Source: Prevotella sp. (GTDB lineage Bacteria > Bacteroidota > Bacteroidia > Bacteroidales > Bacteroidaceae). Taken from it: a DNA stretch of 64,000 nucleotides. Location of the stretch: the NCBI GenBank assembly GCA_017619275.1, contig JAFZSR010000031.1, positions 1-64,000 of the forward strand, written 5' to 3'. The notes under the pieces are model-generated. The model ran no database searches and had not been told where the DNA came from. It saw only the letters and a program-made list of their open reading frames with translations. Numbering within the stretch: the first letter of the stretch is position 1; the number at the start of each line of letters is the position of its first letter. Position numbers and translations under genes: made by a program. This document shows, piece by piece, positions 33,090 to 42,901 of the stretch.

Positions 33090-34519
33090 TGATGATTATT
33101 GACGGTTTTGAGCACCTCTTCGTTCACCTGGAAGGTATACTTGCGGCGCAGCTGTGCCACCCATTCCTTCTCAAGCATCTCCTGATAGTCGGCCACCACC
33201 AAACCGCGAACATCGGTGTAGTCCTCGGGACCCTTCTTCAGGAGTTTTCCATAATGGGCATCAATGGGATAGTCTTTCAGATGATGGACGGTGGTGTCCT
33301 TCTTGAAGACGATGCTGTCGATGAGGGCGTTGTCGCCCTGCTTGAAGATACCTTTCTCCACACGGATGCGGATGACAGAATCGCCATTGAAGGTGGTGCG
33401 CAGTGCCTCGGCCCACTGGTTGAAAGGCAGTTTCTTCACACAATTGCGAACGCCCTGCACGTCGGCCACGTCCTTCACATGGTAGGCAATGCCCTTAAAG
33501 CGCGGCTGGTCCCACTGGTAGTTCTTCTTGTGCTTCTTGAAATACTGAGCCAACCCAGCCTCGTCCTTGGCGGCCTTGTCCCAAACCAAACTGTTGCTGA
33601 TTTCATAGAGCAGCAGACCGTCGTGGTATTCCTGAATGAGATAGCGCAAATCCATGTCGTTCTTCGACAGCTCATTTGCCTTTGCTTCCAACAATTGTTC
33701 CGTGGTGGTAGAGGCATCCTTTGCCATCTGCTCCACCTTCTGCTGGGCGATACGGTCGCGCAGGTTGCGCTGCTCCATGAACTTGAGAATGGCATCGTGG
33801 TGCTCCTCGAAAGGTTCAAGCATCTTACGCTCCTTCATCAGGATAATATGATAACCAAAGGCCGACTTCACCACCGGCGACATCTCGCCAGGCTGCAATG
33901 GAAATGCTGCGTCCTCATACTCCTTCACGAACTGACCGTGCTGCACGAAGGGCAGCTCGCCGCCATTGCGTGCCGAGCCGGGATCCTGCGACAGGCGCTT
34001 GGCCAAGTCGGCAAAGTCGGCACCGTCCTTCAGCGCCTTGTAGATGGAGTCGATGCGCACCTTGGCCTTGTCCCACTCCTCCTGAGGAGCCTGCTGGTCG
34101 GCACGAATCAGGATATGCGCCGTCTTGATGAGTCCGTCGGGACCTATGCGCTCCACCGTCTCGTCGTAAATCTTGTGAGCCTCGGCCTCCATGTCGGCGT
34201 CGGTGACAAGCATTGGCATCACCTGCTGGTCGCGGTACTGTGCGAACTCTTTCTTGTAAGATGAAAGCGTATCGTAGTGTGCGTCAAGGGCAGCAGCCAC
34301 TTTCAGTTTGTAGTTGATAAAGAGATCGACATATTCTTCGATTGATTTCTTGTCGATGACCCCCTCGGAATTGTTCTTATTGTAGGAATACTCAAACTCC
34401 GAGCGTGGCACGGGCTGTCCGTTCACCACCATGATGGTTGGGTCGTTGGCTTGGGACTGCGATAATATCGCAGCATAGGGAGCAGCAGCGAAGAGGGCTG
34501 CCAGGATTATCTTTTTCAT
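33086..34519 (-). CDS. SurA/PpiC-like periplasmic peptidyl-prolyl isomerase (first of the pair)
   Basis: A 477-residue exported protein with a signal peptide (MKKIILAALFAAAPYAAILS). The N-terminal helical chaperone part has FINYKLKVAAALDAHYDTLS. It is followed by a parvulin-type domain (about 128-230): IKTAHILIRADQQAPQEEWD, then DFADLAKRLSQDPGSARNGG and FGYHIILMKERKM. A second, degenerate isomerase-like region with long helices follows. Predicted periplasmic folding factor. It starts 12 bp after the guaB stop and overlaps the next isomerase gene (ATGA), so it is co-transcribed with both. Confidence 0.9.
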   Translation of the reverse strand: MKKIILAALFAAAPYAAILSQSQANDPTIMVVNGQPVPRSEFEYSYNKNNSEGVIDKKSIEEYVDLFINYKLKVAAALDAHYDTLSSYKKEFAQYRDQQVMPMLVTDADMEAEAHKIYDETVERIGPDGLIKTAHILIRADQQAPQEEWDKAKVRIDSIYKALKDGADFADLAKRLSQDPGSARNGGELPFVQHGQFVKEYEDAAFPLQPGEMSPVVKSAFGYHIILMKERKMLEPFEEHHDAILKFMEQRNLRDRIAQQKVEQMAKDASTTTEQLLEAKANELSKNDMDLRYLIQEYHDGLLLYEISNSLVWDKAAKDEAGLAQYFKKHKKNYQWDQPRFKGIAYHVKDVADVQGVRNCVKKLPFNQWAEALRTTFNGDSVIRIRVEKGIFKQGDNALIDSIVFKKDTTVHHLKDYPIDAHYGKLLKKGPEDYTDVRGLVVADYQEMLEKEWVAQLRRKYTFQVNEEVLKTVNNHQ

Positions 34520-34531
34520 GATAAGAAGGAA

Positions 34532-36025
<1,494 letters not shown>

Positions 36026-36042
36026 TTATTAAATATTGCGTG

Positions 36043-36050
36043 CAAAGGTA
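36043..36050 (-). promoter_or_regulatory. guaB promoter -7 box
   Basis: On the minus strand it reads TACCTTTG, matching TAnnTTTG. A TTTG at 36074-36077 lies 23 bases upstream as the -33 element. The start codon of guaB is 29 bases downstream. Confidence 0.7.
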
Positions 36051-36136
36051 CGATTTTTTTCGCACTTTGCACGCAAATTCTTTCTTTTTCGTCGGTAAAT
36101 TAATACGATTTAACCCTCACGCAGTGTGGGGAAGCA

Positions 36137-37000
36137 TCAGCTGAAAATGATGGTTTTGTTCTTGTAGGTGAGTATTTTCCTTTCAATATGCTTACTCACG
36201 GCCCTCGAGAGCACAATCTTCTCCAGGTCCTTTCCTTTCAGCACCAGACTTTCGGGCGAGTCTTTGTGGCTAATGCGAGCCACATCTTGCTCGATGATGG
36301 GACCGGCGTCGAGTTCGGCGGTGACATAGTGGCTGGTGGCCCCGATGATCTTCACTCCTCTTTCGTAGGCCTGGTGATAGGGCTTCGCCCCAATGAATGC
36401 TGGCAAGAACGAGTGATGGATGTTGATGATGTGGTGGGGATAGGCGGCGATCATGTCGTCGCTGATGATTTGCATGTAGCGTGCCAAAACGATGAAGGTG
36501 ACGCGCTCACGCTTGAGCAGTTCCATCTCGGCCTGCTCCACCTCGGCTTTGTTGGAGTGGTCTTTGTTGATGGACCACACGTGGAAGGGGATTCCAAATT
36601 GCTCGCCAACATATCGCAGGTCTTCATGGTTGCTCACGATGCAAGGGATGTCCACTTCGTACTCGCCCGCCTTCCACCGTGCCAGCAGGTCGTAGAGGCA
36701 GTGGCTCATCTTGCTCACGAAGATGGCCATGCGTGGTCGCTGGTCGCTGAAATAGAGGCTGAACTCCATCTGATAGCGCCTGACGTAGAGCGTGTCGATA
36801 TACTCGCCTATTTTCTCGCGGGGGATGAGGAACCCGTCGAGCTCCCATTGTATGCGCATGAAGAACATGCCGTCGAGCCGGTCAACATACTGGTCGAGAT
36901 AGACAATATTCCCCTGATTGTCGGTGATAAACTTGGTGATTTCCGAGATGATGCCCTGCTGGTCAGGACAATGCAGCAGCATGATGGCTGTTGGTTTCAT
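36137..37000 (-). CDS. purU: Formyltetrahydrofolate deformylase
   Basis: A 287-residue PurU. It hydrolyses 10-formyl-tetrahydrofolate to formate and tetrahydrofolate. Residues about 7-85 form an ACT domain (LLHCPDQQGIISEITKFITD); residues about 88-287 form the formyltransferase-type catalytic domain. Visible catalytic segments are INIHHSFLPAFIGAKPYHQA and the aspartate in AELDAGPIIEQD. Length is normal. It begins 47 bp after the recQ stop on the same strand and may be part of the clpP-clpX-recQ transcript. Confidence 0.94.
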   Translation of the reverse strand: MKPTAIMLLHCPDQQGIISEITKFITDNQGNIVYLDQYVDRLDGMFFMRIQWELDGFLIPREKIGEYIDTLYVRRYQMEFSLYFSDQRPRMAIFVSKMSHCLYDLLARWKAGEYEVDIPCIVSNHEDLRYVGEQFGIPFHVWSINKDHSNKAEVEQAEMELLKRERVTFIVLARYMQIISDDMIAAYPHHIINIHHSFLPAFIGAKPYHQAYERGVKIIGATSHYVTAELDAGPIIEQDVARISHKDSPESLVLKGKDLEKIVLSRAVSKHIERKILTYKNKTIIFS

Positions 37001-37047
37001 ATTGCTTTTTAAATTAATATTCGGTGAACAATCGGGCTTGCCTACCC

Positions 37048-39327
37048 TCAGTTCGCCATGTCACTAATGAACTTGATACGCACCAGGCGTATCTCGTCTT
37101 CCGAGAAGTCTTGTCCAAATTCCCTGTAGGCTGCCTCCAGGTCGTCTTTTTCCTGTTCGCGGAAGAAGTCACAGATGTCGGCCACATCGTCGGGATCCAT
37201 GATCTCGTTGAGGAAGAAGTCGATGTTGATTTTATTGCCGCTATAGAGCACGATGCCCTCCAGTTCATCGAGCAGTTCGTCAAAGTCGATGCCCAGTGCA
37301 TTGGCAATGTCGTCGAGGGCGATGCGGCGGTCGATGTTCTGCAGGATTTTCAGCTTGCGCATCGAGTCCTTGGCCTTGGTGCGCACGCGCAGGTCGGTCT
37401 GCCGCTCAATGTCGTTCTCCTCGCAGTAGCGTTTGATGAGCGTCACAAACTCCTTGGCGTATGGCTGTCGGGTCTTGCCGTCGCCCACGCCCTGTATGTT
37501 CTTCAGCTCCTCCAGCGTCACAGGATAGTAGGTGGCCATCTGCTCTATCGACACATCCTGGAAGATGACGTAAGGCGGGCGATCCAACTTTCGCGACCAT
37601 TTGCGCCGCAGGTCGTGGAGCATGGCCGAGAGCGTGGGGTCGAGGGCGCTGGTGCCTCCCTCGCCAGCGCTGACATCGTCGTCGTCGCTGAACTCGTGGT
37701 CTTCCACCACCTTGAACGAGCGGGGATTCTTGATGAATTTCTTGCCAGCTGCGGTCACCTTCAGCAATCCATAGTTCTCTACCTCCTTCTTCAGGTATCC
37801 CATGATGAGGGCCTGACGGATGATGGGGTTCCAAATCTTCGGATTCTCATCTTCGCCCGAACCAAACTCCTCCAAATCATTGTGGCGATGTGCCACGATT
37901 TCGTCGGTCTCGCGACCAGTGATGAAGTCGATGACATAGTCTGAGCGGAAGTTTTCCTTGATGGCCAGGATGGCCTGCAAGGCGATGACCAGCTGATTGG
38001 CAGCCTCAATCTTGGTGCCCGGATGCAAGCAATTGTCGCAGTTGTGGCAGTTGTCTTCTTTATATTCCTCGCCAAAGTAATGCAGCAGCATCTTTCGCCG
38101 ACACACGCTGGTTTCGGCATAGGCTGCCGTCTCCTGTAATAGTTGGCGACCGATATCCTGCTCGGCCACTGGTTTGCCCTCCATAAACTTGTCGAGCTTC
38201 TGCAAGTCCTTGTAGCTGTAGAAGGCGATGCAGAGTCCCTCGCCTCCGTCACGCCCGGCGCGCCCTGTCTCTTGGTAGTAGCCCTCCAGGCTCTTGGGTA
38301 TGTCGTAGTGGATGACGAAGCGCACATCGGGTTTGTCGATGCCCATGCCGAAAGCGATGGTGGCCACGATGACGTCGATCTTCTCCATCAGGAAGTCATC
38401 CTGCGTCTGTGTGCGGGTGGCGGTGTCCAATCCTGCGTGGTAGCACTGCGCCTTGATGTCGTTGGCGCGCAACACCTCGGCCAAGTCCTCCACCTTTTTG
38501 CGCGATAGGCAGTAGATGATGCCGCTCTTGCCCGTATGCTGCTTGATGAAGCGCACGATGTCCTTGTCGATGTCCTTGGTCTTCTGCCTCACCTCGTAGT
38601 AGAGATTAGGCCTGTTGAACGACGACTTGAACTCCTTGGCGTCGACAATGCCCAAGTTTTTCTTGATATCGGTACGCACCTTGTCGGTGGCGGTGGCGGT
38701 GAGGGCAATCACCGGAGCATTTCCGATTTCGTTGATGATGGGCCTGATTCGGCGATATTCTGGACGGAAGTCGTGGCCCCATTCCGAGATGCAGTGTGCC
38801 TCGTCGACAGCATAGAACGACACTTTCACCGTGCGCAAGAACTCCACGTTGTCTTCCTTCGTGAGGCTCTCGGGTGCCACATAGAGCAGCTTAGTACGCC
38901 CGCTGCGAATATCGGATTTCACTTGGTCGATGGCGGTCTTGGTGAGCGACGAGTTGAGGAAGTGCGCCGTTCCCTCGTGCTCGCTCAGGTGGGCGATGAA
39001 GTCCACCTGGTTCTTCATCAGCGCAATGAGCGGCGAAATGACGATGGCCACGCCGTCCATGAGCAGCGACGGCAACTGATAGCACAGCGACTTGCCGCCA
39101 CCTGTCGGCATCAGCACGAAGGTGTCGTTGCCGGCGAGTACGTTCTGAATGATGGCCTCCTGGTCGCCTTTGAAGGTGTCGAAGCCAAAGTACTTCTTCA
39201 GCGCTTGCGTCAGGTTGATGCCCTCTCCCACATCCTTTTGGCCCTGTGGCGTAGAGCCTTCAGAGCTGGAGCAAGGAGATTGGAGGTCGGAACGACCCAC
39301 CACTTTTGTTTTGGTTCCTTCTTTCAT
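37048..39327 (-). CDS. recQ: ATP-dependent DNA helicase RecQ
   Basis: A 759-residue RecQ helicase. Walker A is LMPTGGGKSLCYQL (GGGKS 76-80), motif II is DEAH at 175-178, the RecQ loop is AVDEAHCISEWGHDFRPEY, and helicase motifs continue to QETGRAGRDGGEG. A zinc-binding region (CRRKMLLHYFG, then CHNCDNC) and winged-helix RQC follow; an HRDC domain lies around residues 545-625 (SRKLDRPPYVIFQDVSIEQM). A further C-terminal extension of about 120 residues is typical of Bacteroidota RecQ. The first about 36 residues (TKTKVVGRSDLQSPCSSSEG) are low-complexity and may be untranslated if a later start is used. It is 39 bp after clpX. Confidence 0.96.
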   Translation of the reverse strand: MKEGTKTKVVGRSDLQSPCSSSEGSTPQGQKDVGEGINLTQALKKYFGFDTFKGDQEAIIQNVLAGNDTFVLMPTGGGKSLCYQLPSLLMDGVAIVISPLIALMKNQVDFIAHLSEHEGTAHFLNSSLTKTAIDQVKSDIRSGRTKLLYVAPESLTKEDNVEFLRTVKVSFYAVDEAHCISEWGHDFRPEYRRIRPIINEIGNAPVIALTATATDKVRTDIKKNLGIVDAKEFKSSFNRPNLYYEVRQKTKDIDKDIVRFIKQHTGKSGIIYCLSRKKVEDLAEVLRANDIKAQCYHAGLDTATRTQTQDDFLMEKIDVIVATIAFGMGIDKPDVRFVIHYDIPKSLEGYYQETGRAGRDGGEGLCIAFYSYKDLQKLDKFMEGKPVAEQDIGRQLLQETAAYAETSVCRRKMLLHYFGEEYKEDNCHNCDNCLHPGTKIEAANQLVIALQAILAIKENFRSDYVIDFITGRETDEIVAHRHNDLEEFGSGEDENPKIWNPIIRQALIMGYLKKEVENYGLLKVTAAGKKFIKNPRSFKVVEDHEFSDDDDVSAGEGGTSALDPTLSAMLHDLRRKWSRKLDRPPYVIFQDVSIEQMATYYPVTLEELKNIQGVGDGKTRQPYAKEFVTLIKRYCEENDIERQTDLRVRTKAKDSMRKLKILQNIDRRIALDDIANALGIDFDELLDELEGIVLYSGNKINIDFFLNEIMDPDDVADICDFFREQEKDDLEAAYREFGQDFSEDEIRLVRIKFISDMAN

Positions 39328-39366
39328 ATAGTAAACAGTATAGGCTTGTTCAGACCTCTGCCTCTC

Positions 39367-40593
39367 TTAACCGAGAGGTTGTAGCGATTTTCCCAGCTGT
39401 TGGGTCACATAGTCTTTTGTGACCGCAAACTTCTTCACCTTCTTCGACGGCAGGTCGAACATGGCATCCATCATCACGCTTTCCACGATGCTGCGCAGGC
39501 CACGGGCGCCCAGCTTATATTCCACCGCCTTGTCGACGATGGCTTCCAGGGCGTCGTCGGTGAACGAGAGTTCAATGCCGTCCATCGCGAACAATTTAAT
39601 ATATTGCTTCACGATGGAGTTTTTGGGTTCTATTAGGATGCGTCGCAGCGCGGGGCGGTCCAGCTGGTTCAGATAGGTGAGGATGGGCAGTCGGCCGATG
39701 ATTTCGGGTATCAGCCCAAACGATTTCAGGTCCTGTGGCTGAACATACTTCATCAAATCGTCCTTGTCAATCTTGCGCACGTTCTGCACCGAGTTGTAGC
39801 CTACGGTGTGCGTGTTCAGGCGCTGGGCTATCTTGCGCTCGATGCCGTCGAAGGCTCCGCCGCAAATGAAGAGGATGTTGCGGGTGTCCACGGAGATATA
39901 CTCCTGGTCGGGGTGCTTGCGGCCTCCCTTGGGGGGGACGTTCACGTGGGTTCCTTCGAGCAATTTCAACAGTCCTTGCTGCACACCCTCGCCGCTCACG
40001 TCGCGAGTGATGCTGGGGTTGTCCTGCTTGCGTGCAATCTTGTCAATCTCGTCGATAAACACGATGCCACGCTCGGTGGGCTCCACCTGGTAGTCGGCCA
40101 CCTGCAGCAGTCGGGTTAAAATGCTCTCCACGTCTTCGCCCACATAACCTGCTTCGGTGAACACGGTGGCGTCGACGATGGTGAAGGGCACGTCGAGCAT
40201 CTTGGCGATGGTGCGTGCCATGAGCGTCTTTCCCGTGCCCGTGGGCCCCACCATGATGATGTTGCTCTTCTCAATCTCCACACCGTCCTTGTCGTTCTTG
40301 GGCTGTTGCAGACGCTTATAGTGGTTATAGACGGCCACGCTGAGGAAGCGTTTGGCCTCGTCCTGTCCGATGATATATTGGTCCAGGTAGTTCTTGATTT
40401 CCTTCGGTTTGGGAACGCGCTGCACGGTGAACTGCTTGGCATCGTCCTTTTTCTGGTTTTCGCCATAGCCGTTCTCCAGCACGATGCGATAGGCTTGCTG
40501 GGCACAATCCTCGCAGATGAAGCCGTTGATGCCCGTAATGAGCAGCTTCACCTCGCGCTCGTTTCGTCCGCAGAAATTACATATCTTCTTCAC
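39367..40593 (-). CDS. clpX: ATP-dependent Clp protease ATP-binding subunit ClpX
   Basis: A 408-residue AAA+ unfoldase that feeds substrates to ClpP. The N-terminal zinc-binding domain has Cys5, Cys8, Cys27 and Cys30. Walker A is GPTGTGKT (116-123), the pore loop is [10 protein letters not shown], and Walker B is IVFIDEIDK. Sensor and C-terminal small domains are complete ([20 protein letters not shown]). It lies 24 bp after clpP on the same strand, in the usual operon. Confidence 0.98.
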   Translation of the reverse strand: MKKICNFCGRNEREVKLLITGINGFICEDCAQQAYRIVLENGYGENQKKDDAKQFTVQRVPKPKEIKNYLDQYIIGQDEAKRFLSVAVYNHYKRLQQPKNDKDGVEIEKSNIIMVGPTGTGKTLMARTIAKMLDVPFTIVDATVFTEAGYVGEDVESILTRLLQVADYQVEPTERGIVFIDEIDKIARKQDNPSITRDVSGEGVQQGLLKLLEGTHVNVPPKGGRKHPDQEYISVDTRNILFICGGAFDGIERKIAQRLNTHTVGYNSVQNVRKIDKDDLMKYVQPQDLKSFGLIPEIIGRLPILTYLNQLDRPALRRILIEPKNSIVKQYIKLFAMDGIELSFTDDALEAIVDKAVEYKLGARGLRSIVESVMMDAMFDLPSKKVKKFAVTKDYVTQQLGKSLQPLG

Positions 40594-40617
40594 TTATCAC
40601 TTATTATTTTTCACCTA

Positions 40618-41280
40618 TCATTTCTTCACCAGCACCTGGTCAATCATTCCGTACGCCTTGGCCTCCTCGGCGGTCATCCAGTAGTTGCGGTCGCTGTCGG
40701 CCCATACCTTGTCGTAGTCGGTATGCGAGTGCTGGGCGATGATGGTGTAGAGTTCTTTCTTCAGTTTCTGAATCTCGCGGGCCTCGATCTCGATGTCGCT
40801 GGCCTGTCCCTGCACGCCTCCCAGCGGCTGGTGAATCATCACCCGACTGTGGGTGAGTGCCGAGCGCTTGCCCTCGTGTCCGGCCACGAGCAGCACTGCA
40901 GCCATCGAAGCGGCCATGCCGGTGCAGATGGTGGCCACGTCGCTCTGAATGAACTGCATGGTGTCGTAGATGCCCAGTCCGGCATAGACACTGCCGCCAG
41001 GCGAGTTGATGTAGATGCTGATGTCCTTGCCGGGGTCGGCGCTATCGAGATAGAGCAACTGGGCTTGCAGTGTGTTGGCTGTATAGTCGTCAATCTGCGT
41101 GCCAAGGAAGATGATGCGGTCCATCATCAAGCGGCTGAACACATCCATCTGCGTCACGTTCAACTGACGCTCCTCCAGGATATAGGGGTTGAGATACTGG
41201 GCCTGGGCCTTCATCACATCGTCGAGCACCTGACCATTCATTCCCAGGTGCTGCGTAGCATATTTTCTAAAATCGTTCAT
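40618..41280 (-). CDS. clpP: ATP-dependent Clp protease proteolytic subunit ClpP
   Basis: A 220-residue serine protease of the ClpP family. The catalytic triad is visible: Ser125 in GMAASMAAVL, His150 in VMIHQPLGG, and Asp197 in DSDRNYWMTAEEA. The handle region and INSPGGSVYAGLGIYDTM are typical. The ATG at 41280 (MNDFRKYATQ) was chosen over 41316 because aggaaaag precedes it at 41286-41293 and the longer form would include the promoter region. The trigger-factor gene that often precedes clpP in Bacteroidales is not present here; era follows upstream instead. Confidence 0.97.
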   Translation of the reverse strand: MNDFRKYATQHLGMNGQVLDDVMKAQAQYLNPYILEERQLNVTQMDVFSRLMMDRIIFLGTQIDDYTANTLQAQLLYLDSADPGKDISIYINSPGGSVYAGLGIYDTMQFIQSDVATICTGMAASMAAVLLVAGHEGKRSALTHSRVMIHQPLGGVQGQASDIEIEAREIQKLKKELYTIIAQHSHTDYDKVWADSDRNYWMTAEEAKAYGMIDQVLVKK

Positions 41281-41313
41281 AGTTTCTTTTCCTGATTTTT
41301 TGATTTGGTGATA

Positions 41314-41321
41314 CAAAATTA
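41314..41321 (-). promoter_or_regulatory. clpP promoter -7 box
   Basis: On the minus strand it reads TAATTTTG, matching TAnnTTTG, 33 bases upstream of the clpP ATG. No good -33 element at standard spacing. Confidence 0.55.
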
Positions 41322-41375
41322 ATCAAAAAAGTTCAGACCGCCGAACTTTTTATATTTTTTTTCGAAAAAAATTAT

Positions 41376-41539
41376 TGGTGTCCGGGAAAAACTGTCTACG
41401 CCAGAATTTATGCTCCAGCCATGCAGACATTCTTCAGACCACGTCGTTTTTTTATAAATTACGTCGTAATCTATAAAAACTACGTCGTAATCTATATAAA
41501 TTGCGTCAAGATTTATATAGACCACGTCGCGGTTTAAAC
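41376..41539. repeat. Interspersed repeat element, copy 2
   Basis: Same left end (tggtgtccgggaaaa), middle (cattcttc, then acgtcg units) and right end (tatagaccacgtc, then ggtttaaac) as the copy at 19532-19675. It has about one extra internal unit of the acgtcgtaatctataaa type, so the two copies differ in unit number. Confidence 0.7.
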
Positions 41540-41655
41540 AAATAAAAGGCTCAGTTCATTTTACCCAGACGCCAATAATAGCCTATAGTCCATAGTCTAA
41601 AGTCTACAGTCCACAGCCTAAAGTCTATCGTATATGGGGTTTGATGGGCAAGTGG

Positions 41656-42591
41656 TCATTCGGGGTTGTAGCCGAAGTTGTCGAGTTCCTTCTTCGATGA
41701 GCGCCAGTCCTTGTCGACCTTGACAAACACCTCGAGGAAGATGTGCTTGTCGAAGAACTTCTCCAGCGCCTTTCGCGCTTCGGTGCTCACCTTCTTCAGC
41801 GCTACGCCCTGGTGGCCGATGATGATGCCCTTCTGGCTCTCGCGCTCCACATAGATGACGGCGTTGATGTGGATTTGGCGCTCGTCTTCCTTGAAACGCT
41901 CCACCACCACCTCAACGGAATAGGGAATCTCCTTGTCGTAGTAGAGCAGGATTTTCTCGCGGATGATCTCCGAGACGAAGAAACGGGCGGGTTTGTCGGT
42001 GAGCTGATCCTTGTCGAAGAAGGCAGGACTCTCCGGCAACTGTTCAAAGATACGTTTGAGCAGCATGTCGGTGCCAAACTTGTTCTTCGCCGAGATGGGC
42101 AGTATCTCAGCCTTGGGCAGCAGTTCGTGCCACTTTGAAACCAGATTGCCCAACAACATATCGGGAGAACCGCCCTTGGCAGCACCTGCCGCGCCCTTCT
42201 CGTTGGGCTGGTTCTGTAGCTCATCTATCTTATTAATAAGGAGTATGATGGGGATGTCGAGCTGCTGCACTTTCTCCAGGAAGTCCATGTTCTTCTCAGG
42301 ATTCTCCACCACATCGGTCACGTAGAGCAGCACATCGGCATCCACCAACGCACTCTCGCTGAAAGCCAGCATCGACTCCTGCAGCTTGTAGTTGGGCTTA
42401 AGCACACCAGGTGTATCGCTGAATACAATCTGCATGTCGGGCGTGTTTACGATGCCCATGATGCGGTGGCGCGTGGTCTGCGCCTTAAAAGTGGCAATCG
42501 AGATGCGCTCGCCCACCAATTGGTTCATCAATGTCGACTTGCCCACGTTGGGGTTGCCCACAATGTTCACGAATCCTGCTTTGTGTTTCAT
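41656..42591 (-). CDS. era: GTPase Era
   Basis: A 311-residue Era. It binds 16S rRNA and assists 30S ribosome assembly. G1 is GNPNVGKST, G3 is DTPG, G4 is NKID, and the effector region TFKAQTTRHRI is the Era hallmark. The C-terminal KH domain is present (EIIREKILLYYDKEIPYSVE; then GIIIGHQGVALKKVSTEAR). A short insertion (QPNEKGAAGAAKGGSPDML) follows G4. Two near-identical promoter segments lie upstream at 42621-42651 and 42704-42734. Confidence 0.97.
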   Translation of the reverse strand: MKHKAGFVNIVGNPNVGKSTLMNQLVGERISIATFKAQTTRHRIMGIVNTPDMQIVFSDTPGVLKPNYKLQESMLAFSESALVDADVLLYVTDVVENPEKNMDFLEKVQQLDIPIILLINKIDELQNQPNEKGAAGAAKGGSPDMLLGNLVSKWHELLPKAEILPISAKNKFGTDMLLKRIFEQLPESPAFFDKDQLTDKPARFFVSEIIREKILLYYDKEIPYSVEVVVERFKEDERQIHINAVIYVERESQKGIIIGHQGVALKKVSTEARKALEKFFDKHIFLEVFVKVDKDWRSSKKELDNFGYNPE

Positions 42592-42620
42592 TCTTTTTGC
42601 AACAATTTAAAAATTCTGTG

Positions 42621-42651
42621 CAAAGTTACGAAAAGTCGAGAGCAAAACAAA
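42621..42651 (-). promoter_or_regulatory. era promoter P1
   Basis: The -7 box is TAACTTTG at 42621-42628 (minus strand) and the -33 TTTG is at 42648-42651, 19 bases away. The segment gcaaagttacgaaaagtcga is repeated in P2, 83 bases upstream. Confidence 0.65.
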
Positions 42652-42666
42652 GGAACTTGTTCCTTT
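42649..42666. promoter_or_regulatory. 18-bp palindrome overlapping era P1
   Basis: aaaggaac-tt-gttccttt is a perfect palindrome touching the -33 box of P1. It may be a protein-binding site. A T-run follows it on the plus strand, so a small terminator is an alternative. Confidence 0.4.
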
Positions 42667-42703
42667 TTTTGCCGAGACGGAGTAATTTCGCACTCGTAGA
42701 GCG

Positions 42704-42734
42704 CAAAGTTACGAAAAGTCGAGCAAAAAACAAA
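42704..42734 (-). promoter_or_regulatory. era promoter P2 (duplicate of P1)
   Basis: The -7 box is TAACTTTG at 42704-42711 and the -33 TTTG is at 42731-42734, with the same 19-base spacing as P1. The shared 20-base core points to local duplication. The rest of the 310-base gap up to 42901 is A/T-rich without a gene, apart from the GH115 promoter. Confidence 0.6.
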
Positions 42735-42874
42735 AGGAAAATTAGTTTTCTTTTCATTTCAACCGCACAGCACGATTGCATGATGGCGTTATTCTTTTTG
42801 TTCCTTTTTGATTAGTATTTGTTTTTTAGCGAAAAATACGAGATTTTTTTCTTGCCCGAACCGTTCTTTATGCC

Positions 42875-42882
42875 TACTTTTG
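42875..42882 (+). promoter_or_regulatory. Promoter -7 box of the GH115 gene
   Basis: TACTTTTG matches TAnnTTTG. A TTG at 42852-42854 lies 20 bases upstream. The ATG follows at 42902, giving a short leader. Confidence 0.65.
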
Positions 42883-42901
42883 CCAAAAATCTAAAACGGT
42901 T

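Larger units (their letters stand above)
41281..41655. other. Intergenic region between era and clpP
   Basis: The 375-bp gap contains the clpP promoter (41314-41321), the second copy of the interspersed repeat (41376-41539) and a run of degenerate 7-base units around tagtcta (41581-41630; agtccatagtctaaagtcta). No gene was seen in it. Confidence 0.65.
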
